Below are positions 25,921 to 33,742 of a DNA stretch of 64,000 nt, piece by piece. Source of the DNA: Thalassotalea sp. ND16A (GTDB lineage: Bacteria; Pseudomonadota; Gammaproteobacteria; Enterobacterales; Alteromonadaceae); assembly GCF_000764205.1 (NCBI RefSeq), contig NZ_JQDZ01000112.1:1-64000 (forward strand), in the 5' to 3' direction. Position 1 is the stretch's first letter, and every line of letters begins with the position of its first letter. Position numbers and translations under genes: made by a program. The notes under the pieces are model-generated. The model made no database searches. It had not been told where the DNA came from and worked only from the letters and a program-made list of their open reading frames with translations.

Positions 25921-27261
25921 TTATTTTAACTCAATACTGATGTGGTAAAAGTGACGTTCTGCAGCAAAGCTTGCGCCAGCATTGTCTTCTTCTGAATATT
26001 CATTACCCGCGGCATAATAATTTACGTAATCTTCATAATCGTTAGTGTCATAACTGCGAATTAAGCTGACAATAGTGCCTTTAATACCAGTGTCACTGCT
26101 AATCACACCTTCATGGCCATACAAGCCGTTAACAATAGGCAGCTGGCCTGCAATCGGTCCGTATATGGTCCACCTGGCTGGCATATCTAATTGGCTTTCA
26201 GGGTTTTTGGCGCGATAATCAAAGGTAAATATCGCCATTTCATGCTTACTGACCGAAGAATAATTGTAGCGGCCATCATCTTGAATTTCGGTTAATCGGT
26301 CTAAATCGATATCGGCTTCATCAGTGCTTGGATGCAGATCAAGCGCAACATTATAATTTTTGCTGTAAATCAAATGTTCACTGTTAGACTTTACTTTACC
26401 GAACAGGTTTGAGTATTCTTCAAAAGTAACGCCAGCCTTGCCGGCATAAGTCGTGATGTCGCTATACGCATGATTATCAAAAATCAGCACGCGGCCACTT
26501 TTTTCCGCAACTTCGGTGCTGAAATGTCTTAAGCCATTAAAAACCTGATCACTTTCCAGCTCTGGATTTTTAGCCGATATTTGTATTTCTGCGGCGGGGG
26601 AAAGCGCTAGCATATCGGTAAGGCCAGTGCCAAACCCTGATGACGCGGTATTTTCCAGACTGTTGGTCGGTCCTTGTACCGTGAACGAGTGCTCAGGCCA
26701 CGCTGCGGCAGTACCACGACATGTAGTAACACCAATAAATTTCGTTTGCGACCCATCTATTTTTTCATGGCTGATATAGTTTGCAGAACTGCCAGCTTGG
26801 GTTAATTCATTAATTTGAGAGTGTGAAACTATGATGTCGTTGGTTTGACATTCACAACTGCTATCATCGATTAAACCACTATGGCTCGCATAAAATTTGG
26901 CTGCAACTGTGCTACTTGCTTGATAATAACTAATCGCCTCGATACCTTCATCTTCACTTTCATGCTTGGCTTTTGCGACTAGGGTATAATTGATTTTTTT
27001 AAGCTCGGTGGTAAATTCAATCATGCCTTGGGCATTGGCTTGGTGGGTACTCAATACTTGCCAGTCGGCATCTTGCAAGATTAACTCAACATCACTGAAT
27101 GGCGTTTCTACACCACAATTGTTAGTCAGTACGGCTTGTAAAGAAAAATTGTAACTCACCGGAGGTTTATTAGTGTCATCATCACTGCTACTACCGCCAC
27201 TACCACAGGCAGAAAGTAAAAATAGACTTGCTAAAGAAAGAAGAGGAATAAATTTAGACAT
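25921..27261 (-). CDS. Hypothetical lipoprotein, large secreted
   Basis: A 446-aa protein with a signal peptide and lipobox LLSAC followed by a Gly/Ser/Asp linker (GSGGSSSDDDTNKPP), typical of surface lipoproteins. Residues about 40-115 look like an Ig/carboxypeptidase-regulatory-like beta domain (CGVETPFSDVELILQDADW). The remainder is mixed alpha/beta with paired Cys (SCECQ) and no motif I recognise. It is encoded alone between a terminator and a repeat-rich gap. An extracellular or outer-membrane role is inferred from the signal only. Confidence 0.75.
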   Translation of the reverse strand: MSKFIPLLSLASLFLLSACGSGGSSSDDDTNKPPVSYNFSLQAVLTNNCGVETPFSDVELILQDADWQVLSTHQANAQGMIEFTTELKKINYTLVAKAKHESEDEGIEAISYYQASSTVAAKFYASHSGLIDDSSCECQTNDIIVSHSQINELTQAGSSANYISHEKIDGSQTKFIGVTTCRGTAAAWPEHSFTVQGPTNSLENTASSGFGTGLTDMLALSPAAEIQISAKNPELESDQVFNGLRHFSTEVAEKSGRVLIFDNHAYSDITTYAGKAGVTFEEYSNLFGKVKSNSEHLIYSKNYNVALDLHPSTDEADIDLDRLTEIQDDGRYNYSSVSKHEMAIFTFDYRAKNPESQLDMPARWTIYGPIAGQLPIVNGLYGHEGVISSDTGIKGTIVSLIRSYDTNDYEDYVNYYAAGNEYSEEDNAGASFAAERHFYHISIELK

Positions 27262-27414
27262 AACTAATCCATAGTTTATATTTTTATTGAGTGCAGGCGA
27301 ATATCCGCGCCTGCTTAGCGCAGGTGTTACTATACCTTTTCAAGAGAAGAGAAAAAACCAAAATTAAGATAATAATTGTAACCAAAAACAAGCACAGCAT
27401 ATTTTAATCCCTGA

Positions 27415-27472
27415 CTAGGGTCTGTTGACCCTTGCGGTACAAAAATGCACAGCAAAGGTCAACAGACCCTAG
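27415..27472. repeat. Composite repeat: two palindromes in inverted orientation
   Basis: CTAGGGTCTGTTGACC (27415-27430) and its exact complement (27457-27472) flank a 26-bp core, giving a 16-bp perfect inverted repeat whose arms are each copies of the dispersed TAGGGTC-GACCCTA palindrome. This resembles the paired arrangement of REP/BIME elements. No gene lies in 27262-27516. Confidence 0.8.
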
Positions 27473-27516
27473 TACCTAACTCTGTCAGGGAGAATAATAC
27501 TAATTTGCCTTAGCCG

Positions 27517-28347
27517 TTAATAACTTGCTGTAATTTCGTAGGAAGTGAATTTACGCATATTGATAACGCCAGTATCAAAGTACAAATACTGGCCCTTAAT
27601 GCCCATTAGCGTGCCGCCAACGGTCGCGGTTTTATCGAAGTTAAAAGAGCTTATTTTCGTTGGGTACTCTAATACTGGAAAATCAATTTCCACCACCTCT
27701 TCATCCAATCGCTGCACCGCATCGTCACCGAATTTTAATTTAATATCCATCAGGCGTTGTTCTATTTGTGGGATTAATTCAGCCGCCTTTGCTTTTAAAT
27801 CAATAGATTCAGCTTTGCCTTTGAGCATATTGCGCCAATTGGTTTTATCGGAAATGAACTCTGCCAAGGCAATTTCAACTAAACCTGACTGTAAGCGAGT
27901 ACTCACTTTGAATATTGGTAACGCCTGATTGGCTCCTTGATCTATCCAGCGAGTTGGCAGTTGCGTATGGCGGGTAATACCAACTTTAATGGCGGTGGTA
28001 TTGGCCAAATAGACATAATGTGGCACGAAACAATTCGCTTCTCCCCACTCGGGTTCACGACAGGTGCCCTGGGCAAAGTGACACGTTTCTGGCTTCATAA
28101 TGCACATGTCACATTTGGCCAGTTTCATCATGCAGGGATAACAAAAACCTTGTGAATAACTCTTTTTGGTTTTTTTCCCGCACTCCATACAATGAATTTT
28201 GCCGCTGTGGGTCAGGGTAAGTTGTTTGCCAATTAACGGGTTTAACGCCAGTGAGTGCTCTGATAGCGGTAGTTGATATTCCACCTGGCCATCGATTAGT
28301 TGCGATGTCATTTTTCGGATATGACCGGTAAGGGTATTTGTGCTCAT
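27517..28347 (-). CDS. DUF2797 family protein (Cys-rich, GIY-YIG-like)
   Basis: A 276-aa protein with a Cys cluster (CMECGKKTKKSYSQGFCYPC, CDMCIMKPETCH, GTC) likely to bind zinc or iron-sulfur. The segment HYVYLANTTAIKVGITRHTQ is reminiscent of the T5orf172/GIY-YIG nuclease core. Full length matches DUF2797 of gammaproteobacteria. Function is unknown; a nucleic-acid role is plausible. It lies 47 bases downstream of arfB on the same strand and may share its transcript. Confidence 0.85.
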   Translation of the reverse strand: MSTNTLTGHIRKMTSQLIDGQVEYQLPLSEHSLALNPLIGKQLTLTHSGKIHCMECGKKTKKSYSQGFCYPCMMKLAKCDMCIMKPETCHFAQGTCREPEWGEANCFVPHYVYLANTTAIKVGITRHTQLPTRWIDQGANQALPIFKVSTRLQSGLVEIALAEFISDKTNWRNMLKGKAESIDLKAKAAELIPQIEQRLMDIKLKFGDDAVQRLDEEVVEIDFPVLEYPTKISSFNFDKTATVGGTLMGIKGQYLYFDTGVINMRKFTSYEITASY

Positions 28348-28394
28348 AATTGCTCTGTTTCTATATTTATATTGGCTTATTTAAACTTAACTTA

Positions 28395-28808
28395 TTAAAA
28401 TTTAACTTTACCGCGACCGCTTTTCAGTTGGCCGCGCTTGTTTTTGCTGTCCATACGTCTTCGTTGTGACGCTTTCGTCGGTTTTGTTGCTCGTCTTGTT
28501 TTTTGTACAATGGTCACTGGGGTGAGCAGTTCGATTAAGCGCTCTATCGCGGCGGCCCTATTTTTCTCTTGGGTGCGAAATGATTGTGCCTTGATAATGA
28601 TCACCCCATCTTTGTTGATGCGACTATCATTAAGGCTTAAAATTTTTTCTTTATATTCATCGCTAATGCTAGAAGCTTTTACGTCGAAGCGTAAATGAAT
28701 GGCAGAAGACACTTTATTGACATTCTGGCCGCCGGCACCTTGCGCTCTGATGGCATTTAATTCGAGTTCTTGCTCGTTAATTACCAGCCGATTTGATATA
28801 ACTATCAT
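28395..28808 (-). CDS. arfB: Alternative ribosome-rescue factor ArfB (peptidyl-tRNA hydrolase, YaeJ)
   Basis: ArfB frees ribosomes stalled on mRNAs without a stop codon by hydrolysing peptidyl-tRNA. The 137-aa protein has the release-factor GGQ motif in IRAQGAGGQNVNKVSSAIHL and the basic C-terminal tail (RRRMDSKNKRGQLKSGRGKV) that reaches into the empty mRNA channel. Both length and tail match E. coli YaeJ (about 140 aa). It is divergent from the GIY-YIG gene and upstream of the DUF2797 gene. Confidence 0.94.
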   Translation of the reverse strand: MIVISNRLVINEQELELNAIRAQGAGGQNVNKVSSAIHLRFDVKASSISDEYKEKILSLNDSRINKDGVIIIKAQSFRTQEKNRAAAIERLIELLTPVTIVQKTRRATKPTKASQRRRMDSKNKRGQLKSGRGKVKF

Positions 28809-28905
28809 AGTTTAGTGATCCTTTTCACCATGAAAAATTACTGTTGGCAAGCGGTTACACCCAGTAACTTTTAGCCCATAATAACGATAATGAGAACAAT
28901 AATAA

Positions 28906-29163
28906 ATGGCAAAACCCTGGTTTGTTTATATTTTACATTGCAGCGACGACAGTTTGTACACTGGCATTACGACAAATATTGAAAGACGTTTACTGGAACA
29001 TAACCAGGGTGGGGTGAAATCGGCAAAATACACTCGTAATCGCTTACCGGTTAAAATGGTGCATCATGAGCAATGTCAATGTCGATCTTCTGCGACAAAA
29101 AGAGAAATGGCAATTAAAAAGCTGACAAAAAAGAAAAAATTGCAGCTAATTGCTGCTTCATGA
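28906..29163 (+). CDS. GIY-YIG nuclease domain protein (UPF0213/YhbQ-like)
   Basis: An 85-aa single-domain protein: WFVYILHCSDDSLYTGIT carries the GIY-YIG-type VYI...YTGIT core, followed by the conserved Arg/His (IERRLLEHNQGG), K-YTRNRLPVKMVH and a Lys-rich C-terminus. It belongs to the YhbQ/UPF0213 group of small putative structure-specific nucleases. It is monocistronic. The next gene has a separate promoter region of about 130 bases. Confidence 0.92.
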   Translation: MAKPWFVYILHCSDDSLYTGITTNIERRLLEHNQGGVKSAKYTRNRLPVKMVHHEQCQCRSSATKREMAIKKLTKKKKLQLIAAS

Positions 29164-29295
29164 CTGAATTTAAGGTTATTTGCTGCTTATCACATGTCTT
29201 CGTGGTCTGATTAGTAGATTAAACTTCGATTTACAGCGCATTCGCTGCTAAACTACGCCCCGCAAACACGCATCAGGAAAGGAAAATATTAAACA

Positions 29296-30018
29296 ATGTT
29301 TATTGAAGAGTATTATAGCGAAGAAAATCAAAGAGTTAGTTTTACTCGTCAGCAAGCGAGCGACTTTGCCAAAGAAATCGCCGATGATTTTAATCCTATT
29401 CACGACGTTGATGCCAAGCGATTTTGCGTACCTGGTGATTTACTATTTTCGATTATTTTGGCGAAATCGGGTCTCAACTCGAAAATGACCTTCAATTTTT
29501 CCGGCATGGTAACCGATACCGTCGCCTTAGCGTTTCCTACCCAGGTCACAGCAAGCGCCCAGGTCCTGGACGATAATGGCAAAGAGTACATGAACTACGC
29601 CGTATCGGGTGAACACAGCAAATGTGAAACTTTAATCGATTCGTTGATCCGCTCTTATGTTGAATTCTCCGGTCATACTTTCCCGCAAATTCTTGGCAAT
29701 TTGATGGAAAAGAATAATGTAATGATCAATCCGGCAAGGCCGATGATTATGTATCAGAGCATGGAAATTGATCTAGACACCCTGAATTTAACTGAAGTTT
29801 CGTTAGAATTGAATGAACAGGAAACGATATTAACCGTTGATGGCAAACGTGGTCAGGCGAAACTGAAATTTGATCTGTTAAGTAACGGCAAAGTCGTTGG
29901 TCATGGCGTTAAATATATGGTGTTAAGCGCGTTACGTGAATATTGCCATGAGCAGATGAGCGAAGTAAACACGCGCTTTTACGCAATAAAAGATGCATAT
30001 TACGCCAATAAAAAATAG
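29296..30018 (+). CDS. DUF3581 family protein
   Basis: A 240-aa soluble protein typical of Alteromonadales, Vibrionales and relatives. The N-terminal part (FTRQQASDFAKEIADDFNPI and HDVDAKRFCVPGDLLFSIIL) resembles the substrate-binding helix and loop of hotdog-fold (MaoC-like) dehydratases. The rest fits a double-hotdog. Catalytic activity is not established. AGGAAAGG lies upstream of the ATG. A strong terminator follows. Confidence 0.87.
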   Translation: MFIEEYYSEENQRVSFTRQQASDFAKEIADDFNPIHDVDAKRFCVPGDLLFSIILAKSGLNSKMTFNFSGMVTDTVALAFPTQVTASAQVLDDNGKEYMNYAVSGEHSKCETLIDSLIRSYVEFSGHTFPQILGNLMEKNNVMINPARPMIMYQSMEIDLDTLNLTEVSLELNEQETILTVDGKRGQAKLKFDLLSNGKVVGHGVKYMVLSALREYCHEQMSEVNTRFYAIKDAYYANKK

Positions 30019-30052
30019 CCGCCGTATTCGCTAATCAGCAATTATAAGATGA

Positions 30053-30080
30053 AACAGGCCCGCTCTATAGCGGGCCTGTT
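30053..30080 (+). terminator. Terminator of the DUF3581 gene
   Basis: AACAGGCCCGCT-CTAT-AGCGGGCCTGTT is a perfect 12-bp GC-rich stem followed by TTGTG; it can also serve the convergent small membrane-protein gene. Confidence 0.9.
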
Positions 30081-30103
30081 TTGTGTACGGGGATTAAATC
30101 TTA

Positions 30104-30334
30104 TTAAGCTCTTTTTAATTTTCGCACTACGCCATCCATCTTACCAGCCGCCTTACTTGAATAGCGTTGATATTTTCTCAACCATTTTTTTGCCGCCGGA
30201 TATTCAAAACTTAGCAATGCCAATCCTACCGGAATAAACAAAATTGCCGGGCCGGGTAATACCAAAAAGATAATTCCGATCAATAAAATAATTCCGCCCA
30301 GTACACTGATAGCTTTGGTTTTTAACTGTTGCAT
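30104..30334 (-). CDS. Small PGPGW-type membrane protein
   Basis: A 76-aa protein with two TM segments (AISVLGGIILLIGIIFLVLP and AILFIPVGLALLSF) around LPGPA, the hallmark of the PGPGW (TIGR02611-like) putative transmembrane family. A basic, helical C-terminus follows (KKWLRKYQRYSSKAAGK). No function is known. The ATG at 30334 is preferred over an upstream TTG at 30361. It is convergent with the DUF3581 gene. Confidence 0.8.
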   Translation of the reverse strand: MQQLKTKAISVLGGIILLIGIIFLVLPGPAILFIPVGLALLSFEYPAAKKWLRKYQRYSSKAAGKMDGVVRKLKRA

Positions 30335-30481
30335 AATTTTCGCTTCTTTAATCAATTTCAATTAATTTTCATAATTTACAAGACTCATTTAAATGATTAG
30401 CAGCAAAGCTCATGCCATAAAAACAAATACCAGTAAAAACAGACTGTTATATATTTTGTTGAGGTTTTATTGATAACCATA

Positions 30482-30739
30482 TTAGTGTTTTTTACTATTT
30501 TGTCGTTGCTTTAACCGCTTTAATTCGGCCTTTGGCAGCTTGTTTTTACTGCATAGCCACCATAAATTGCGGGCCTGCTTTTCTTTTTTCTTCAGTTTTT
30601 CCCCTTGTCCCACGGTATAACCTGCACGCAGCTGGCTTTGAACTTTTTTAAGTTTATTCAGGTAATATTGGCAATCAGGTTTCGCTGACGCTGAGCAAGA
30701 TAAGCAAAAAATGCTGACGAGGATGATGAGCTTGAACAT
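30482..30739 (-). CDS. Small exported basic protein
   Basis: An 85-aa protein with signal peptide MFKLIILVSIFCLSCSASA, cleaved before KPDCQYYL. The mature part is a Lys/Arg-rich helix with two Cys (DCQYYL, WWLCSK) that could form a disulfide. AAGGAG lies ahead of the start. The family is unknown to me, though short lysine-rich periplasmic proteins of this kind are common in alteromonads. Divergent from the DNA ligase gene (132-bp gap). Confidence 0.7.
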   Translation of the reverse strand: MFKLIILVSIFCLSCSASAKPDCQYYLNKLKKVQSQLRAGYTVGQGEKLKKKEKQARNLWWLCSKNKLPKAELKRLKQRQNSKKH

Positions 30740-30871
30740 AAAACACTCCTTGTTTGTTTGTTCTCTAACAGCCTTTAGTGTAGTTGTGATAAATAAATTT
30801 GCCGAAAAAGTTCTGAATAAATCAAATATTGACTAAAATAAAGATCTGCTCAATCAGAAAAAGGATTTTCT

Positions 30872-31744
30872 ATGAACACACAGCCTATCTTGGGTTTATT
30901 TATTTGCATGTTCAGTTTCGTTTGCTGCCAGTTTATTGTCCAGGCCAAGACGGAGCCAATAGCGCCGGTTTCAACATCAAAGAGGTTGCAGCACGGTAAA
31001 ATGTATCGTACTGGAATTAATATTAGCGATTACTACGTCAGTGAAAAACTCGATGGTGTCCGCGGTTATTGGGATGGCGGACAATTGCTATCGAGAGCCG
31101 GAAATAAACTTTCTGCACCAAAATGGTTTACTGAGCAATTTCCCACGATTGCACTCGATGGTGAACTCTGGATTGCACGTGGAAAGTTTTCTGAAACGTT
31201 AAGTGTTATCTCCCGGAATAGCGCACATCAAGGTTGGCAAAATGTACGTTATATGATTTTTGATTTACCTGCTCATCAAGGCACGTTTGCTGAGCGGGTA
31301 ACGGCAATGCAACAGCTTGTTGCCGATAATGATTCGCCGTATTTAAAGATGATAGAACAAATAAAATTAAGCTCAACGGATACGCTTGAAAATGTATTAA
31401 CGAAAGTGATTAAACTTGGTGGCGAAGGATTAATGCTGCATAAACAAAGTGCCTATTACCATCCCGGCAGAACGGATAATTTATTAAAATTGAAGGCCTT
31501 TGCCGACAGTGAAGCTAAGGTGATTGGCCATACTCCGGGGAAAGGCAAATATTCAGGCCTGTTAGGTGCACTTATCGTACAAACACCGAAAGGAACCGTG
31601 TTTAAAATTGGTAGCGGCTTTAGCGATAACCAAAGACGAAATCCACCCGCAATCGGCACTGTCATCAGCTATAAATATTGGGGCTTCACTCGTGGCGGTA
31701 AACCTCGATTTGCCACTTTTATGCGAATACGCAATTCTTTATAA
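30872..31744 (+). CDS. ATP-dependent DNA ligase with signal peptide (Lig E type)
   Basis: A 290-aa minimal ATP-dependent ligase. A hydrophobic N-terminal export signal (about 1-25) is followed by the nucleotidyltransferase domain with the adenylated Lys59 in SEKLDGVRGYWDG, then ALDGELW (motif III), MIFDLP, GGEGLMLH (motif IV) and LLKLK (motif V). A C-terminal OB domain completes it. Lig E proteins of Gram-negative bacteria are periplasmic or extracellular and have been linked to DNA uptake and biofilm DNA. AAAAGGA precedes the ATG. Not a chromosomal replication ligase. Confidence 0.92.
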   Translation: MNTQPILGLFICMFSFVCCQFIVQAKTEPIAPVSTSKRLQHGKMYRTGINISDYYVSEKLDGVRGYWDGGQLLSRAGNKLSAPKWFTEQFPTIALDGELWIARGKFSETLSVISRNSAHQGWQNVRYMIFDLPAHQGTFAERVTAMQQLVADNDSPYLKMIEQIKLSSTDTLENVLTKVIKLGGEGLMLHKQSAYYHPGRTDNLLKLKAFADSEAKVIGHTPGKGKYSGLLGALIVQTPKGTVFKIGSGFSDNQRRNPPAIGTVISYKYWGFTRGGKPRFATFMRIRNSL

Positions 31745-31804
31745 CACGAAGGCAATATTATATGGTATATACTCCTCGAGAATTATTTGAGTGGTTGAGA
31801 GTTT

Positions 31805-32416
31805 ATGGAATTGCAATTGTGGTTATCTTTGGTGGTTATTTGCATGTTAGGGGCGTTGTCGCCAGGACCGTCATTAGCTTTGGTAGTACGCAATACTATG
31901 CTGGGTGGCAAAAACTCGGGTCTGGCAACTGCAATTAGTCATGGCATGGGCGTAGCACTATATGCCGCTATTGTGGTTACCGGTATTGCTCTTGTCCTTA
32001 TCCAGTCGCCATTAATTTTTCAAGCTATCCAATATGGCGGCGCCGCGTTTTTATTGTATTTGGCCTTTAAGGCGCTCAGCAGTAAAGGCAGTAAACTAGA
32101 TGTAGCCGATACATACGGTGAACCAAATGAGCAAGTGAACGCTTGGCGTGATGGCTTTTTAATTGCTTTTTTAAACCCGAAACTGGCGATATTTTTCTTA
32201 GCCTTGTTTAGTCAGTTTGTCGATGTCAACGCCAGTTTTGAGCAAAAGTTGATCATGGTACTGACCGTAGGTGGCATTGATACCATTTGGTATTGTTTGG
32301 TCGCCTTTGGTTTATCCCGAGGCCCGGTGCTGGAACGGTTGAAAGCCAAAAGCAGCATCATAGATAAAGTCACCGGGGTGGTGCTTATTGTTTTGGCTGT
32401 TCGCGTGGTCGTTTAA
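31805..32416 (+). CDS. LysE family amino-acid exporter
   Basis: A 203-aa inner-membrane protein with about six TM segments. It has the LysE/RhtB signature near the N-terminus (LGALSPGPSLALVVRNTMLG) and the conserved FLIAFLNPKLAIFFLALFSQ in the middle. Family members export amino acids or related metabolites; the substrate is unknown. It lies 60 bases after the ligase gene. Convergent with a methyltransferase gene. Confidence 0.93.
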   Translation: MELQLWLSLVVICMLGALSPGPSLALVVRNTMLGGKNSGLATAISHGMGVALYAAIVVTGIALVLIQSPLIFQAIQYGGAAFLLYLAFKALSSKGSKLDVADTYGEPNEQVNAWRDGFLIAFLNPKLAIFFLALFSQFVDVNASFEQKLIMVLTVGGIDTIWYCLVAFGLSRGPVLERLKAKSSIIDKVTGVVLIVLAVRVVV

Positions 32417-32457
32417 CGCCGCTTTAGGGGTTCGATTTTTAGGTCGCTCGATAAAGC

Positions 32458-33351
32458 TTATTGCTGATATTCAAAAATCAGTACTTTTAAGCCTTTACCT
32501 GTCATCGCTTCTTTAAACACATTCGGCGGTTGCAGACGTTCCATTAATTCACATTGTGGACATTCTTTGGCAACCATATCAATGAGAAAATTTTCGTCTA
32601 AATCGGGCGAATTTAAACATAACATCACCAATCCTTTATCATTCATTAGTTGCGGTAAACGGCGAATAATTTTGGGGTAGTCGCGTTTAATATCAACACT
32701 GCCTTTTTGAAATGATGGTGGATCTGAAATCAATAAATCATAAGGGCCATGTTTTTTTAAACGACCGTAAGATTTAAAGATATCGACCCCTTCAAATTTT
32801 ACTTTAGTTAAATCGTGCTGATTCAGCCGGTGATTGTCCCGGCCCTTGGCTAAGGGAGATTTGCTGATATCCACATTTACCACTTTGTTCGCATTACCGG
32901 CAATAGCAGCCACTGAAAATGCGCAGGTATAGGCAAACAGGTTTAATACATTTTTATTCTGACTATGTTCTTGCACCCATTTTCGGCCATTTTTCATATC
33001 GAGAAAAATACCGTTATTCTGCGCGTGGGCAAGCTGTAACTGATATTTTAAACCGTGCTCAATGGCTACTAAATCGCTAACGTCAGCGCCAGCCAACAGT
33101 TGATAAGGCGCTTTAGCCCGGCATCGAAACTGCACTTTCACTGTTTTACAACCGTCAATATTCTCAAGCAGCTGCTCGGCGCAAACTTCTAACCACGGCT
33201 CACTTTCTTCCTTGTAAAGAGTAATTAAAGCCACCGGTGGTAGCCAGTCGACATTGACGTGTTCAAAACCAGGATAAGCATGACCACGGCCATGAAAGAG
33301 TCTTTGGCATTCGGTTACCGAAATATCGCTAAAATTAATGTGGCTGATCAT
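32458..33351 (-). CDS. Class I SAM-dependent methyltransferase (RlmI/RlmK-like)
   Basis: A 297-aa methyltransferase. The N-terminal domain (about 1-110) is followed by the Rossmann SAM domain, with VLNLFAYTCAFSVAAIAGNA (motif I), VVNVDISKSPLAKGRDN (acidic ribose-binding loop) and LLISDPPSFQKGS (motif IV, DPPS). The closest group is Methyltrans_SAM, which contains rRNA base methyltransferases such as RlmI and RlmK. A rRNA or other nucleic-acid target is likely but the base is not defined. Confidence 0.88.
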   Translation of the reverse strand: MISHINFSDISVTECQRLFHGRGHAYPGFEHVNVDWLPPVALITLYKEESEPWLEVCAEQLLENIDGCKTVKVQFRCRAKAPYQLLAGADVSDLVAIEHGLKYQLQLAHAQNNGIFLDMKNGRKWVQEHSQNKNVLNLFAYTCAFSVAAIAGNANKVVNVDISKSPLAKGRDNHRLNQHDLTKVKFEGVDIFKSYGRLKKHGPYDLLISDPPSFQKGSVDIKRDYPKIIRRLPQLMNDKGLVMLCLNSPDLDENFLIDMVAKECPQCELMERLQPPNVFKEAMTGKGLKVLIFEYQQ

Positions 33352-33429
33352 ATCGTTGCAAGTAAGAGGTGTAATAGGGCGGAGTGTAGACTAATACGGT
33401 CTGGGATTAAAGTGTAAATAATAGGGATA

Positions 33430-33703
33430 AGGTAAAGGTACAAGGTACAGGCGGTCAAGTTGATGCTATTCGCTTGCAAATATAACCGAACCTAATTTGA
33501 AACTCTATGTTCAAAAAGTAACTTCACTTATCGCTCAAGCGAGTTGCCCGAAGCCAGTAGCTCGATGCCCGCAGCTTATCTGTAAAATCTAAACGATCTA
33601 TTCGCTCGCTGTGGCTGCTTGTACCTTGTACCCTGTATCTCGTACCTCGCACCGGCTGCCCGTAGCTTTTAGCCCGCAGCCCGTGGCCCGGTGTGTACCG
33701 GGC
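33430..33703. repeat. Degenerate heptamer-repeat tract
   Basis: A tract of drifting 7-bp words (GGTACAA near 33440; GTACCTT, GTACCCT, GTATCTC, GTACCTC at about 33618-33645; CCCGTAG, CCCGCAG, CCCGTGG at about 33659-33687). These are diverged complements of the GGGCTAC units at 8.7 kb. It ends in the hairpin GCCCGGT-GTGT-ACCGGGC (33686-33703), which could end the transport gene on the minus strand. No gene is visible in 33352-33742. Confidence 0.65.
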
Positions 33704-33742
33704 TTGAAAATGCAAATCGATGGTTTGTCGCAACCCTATAAA

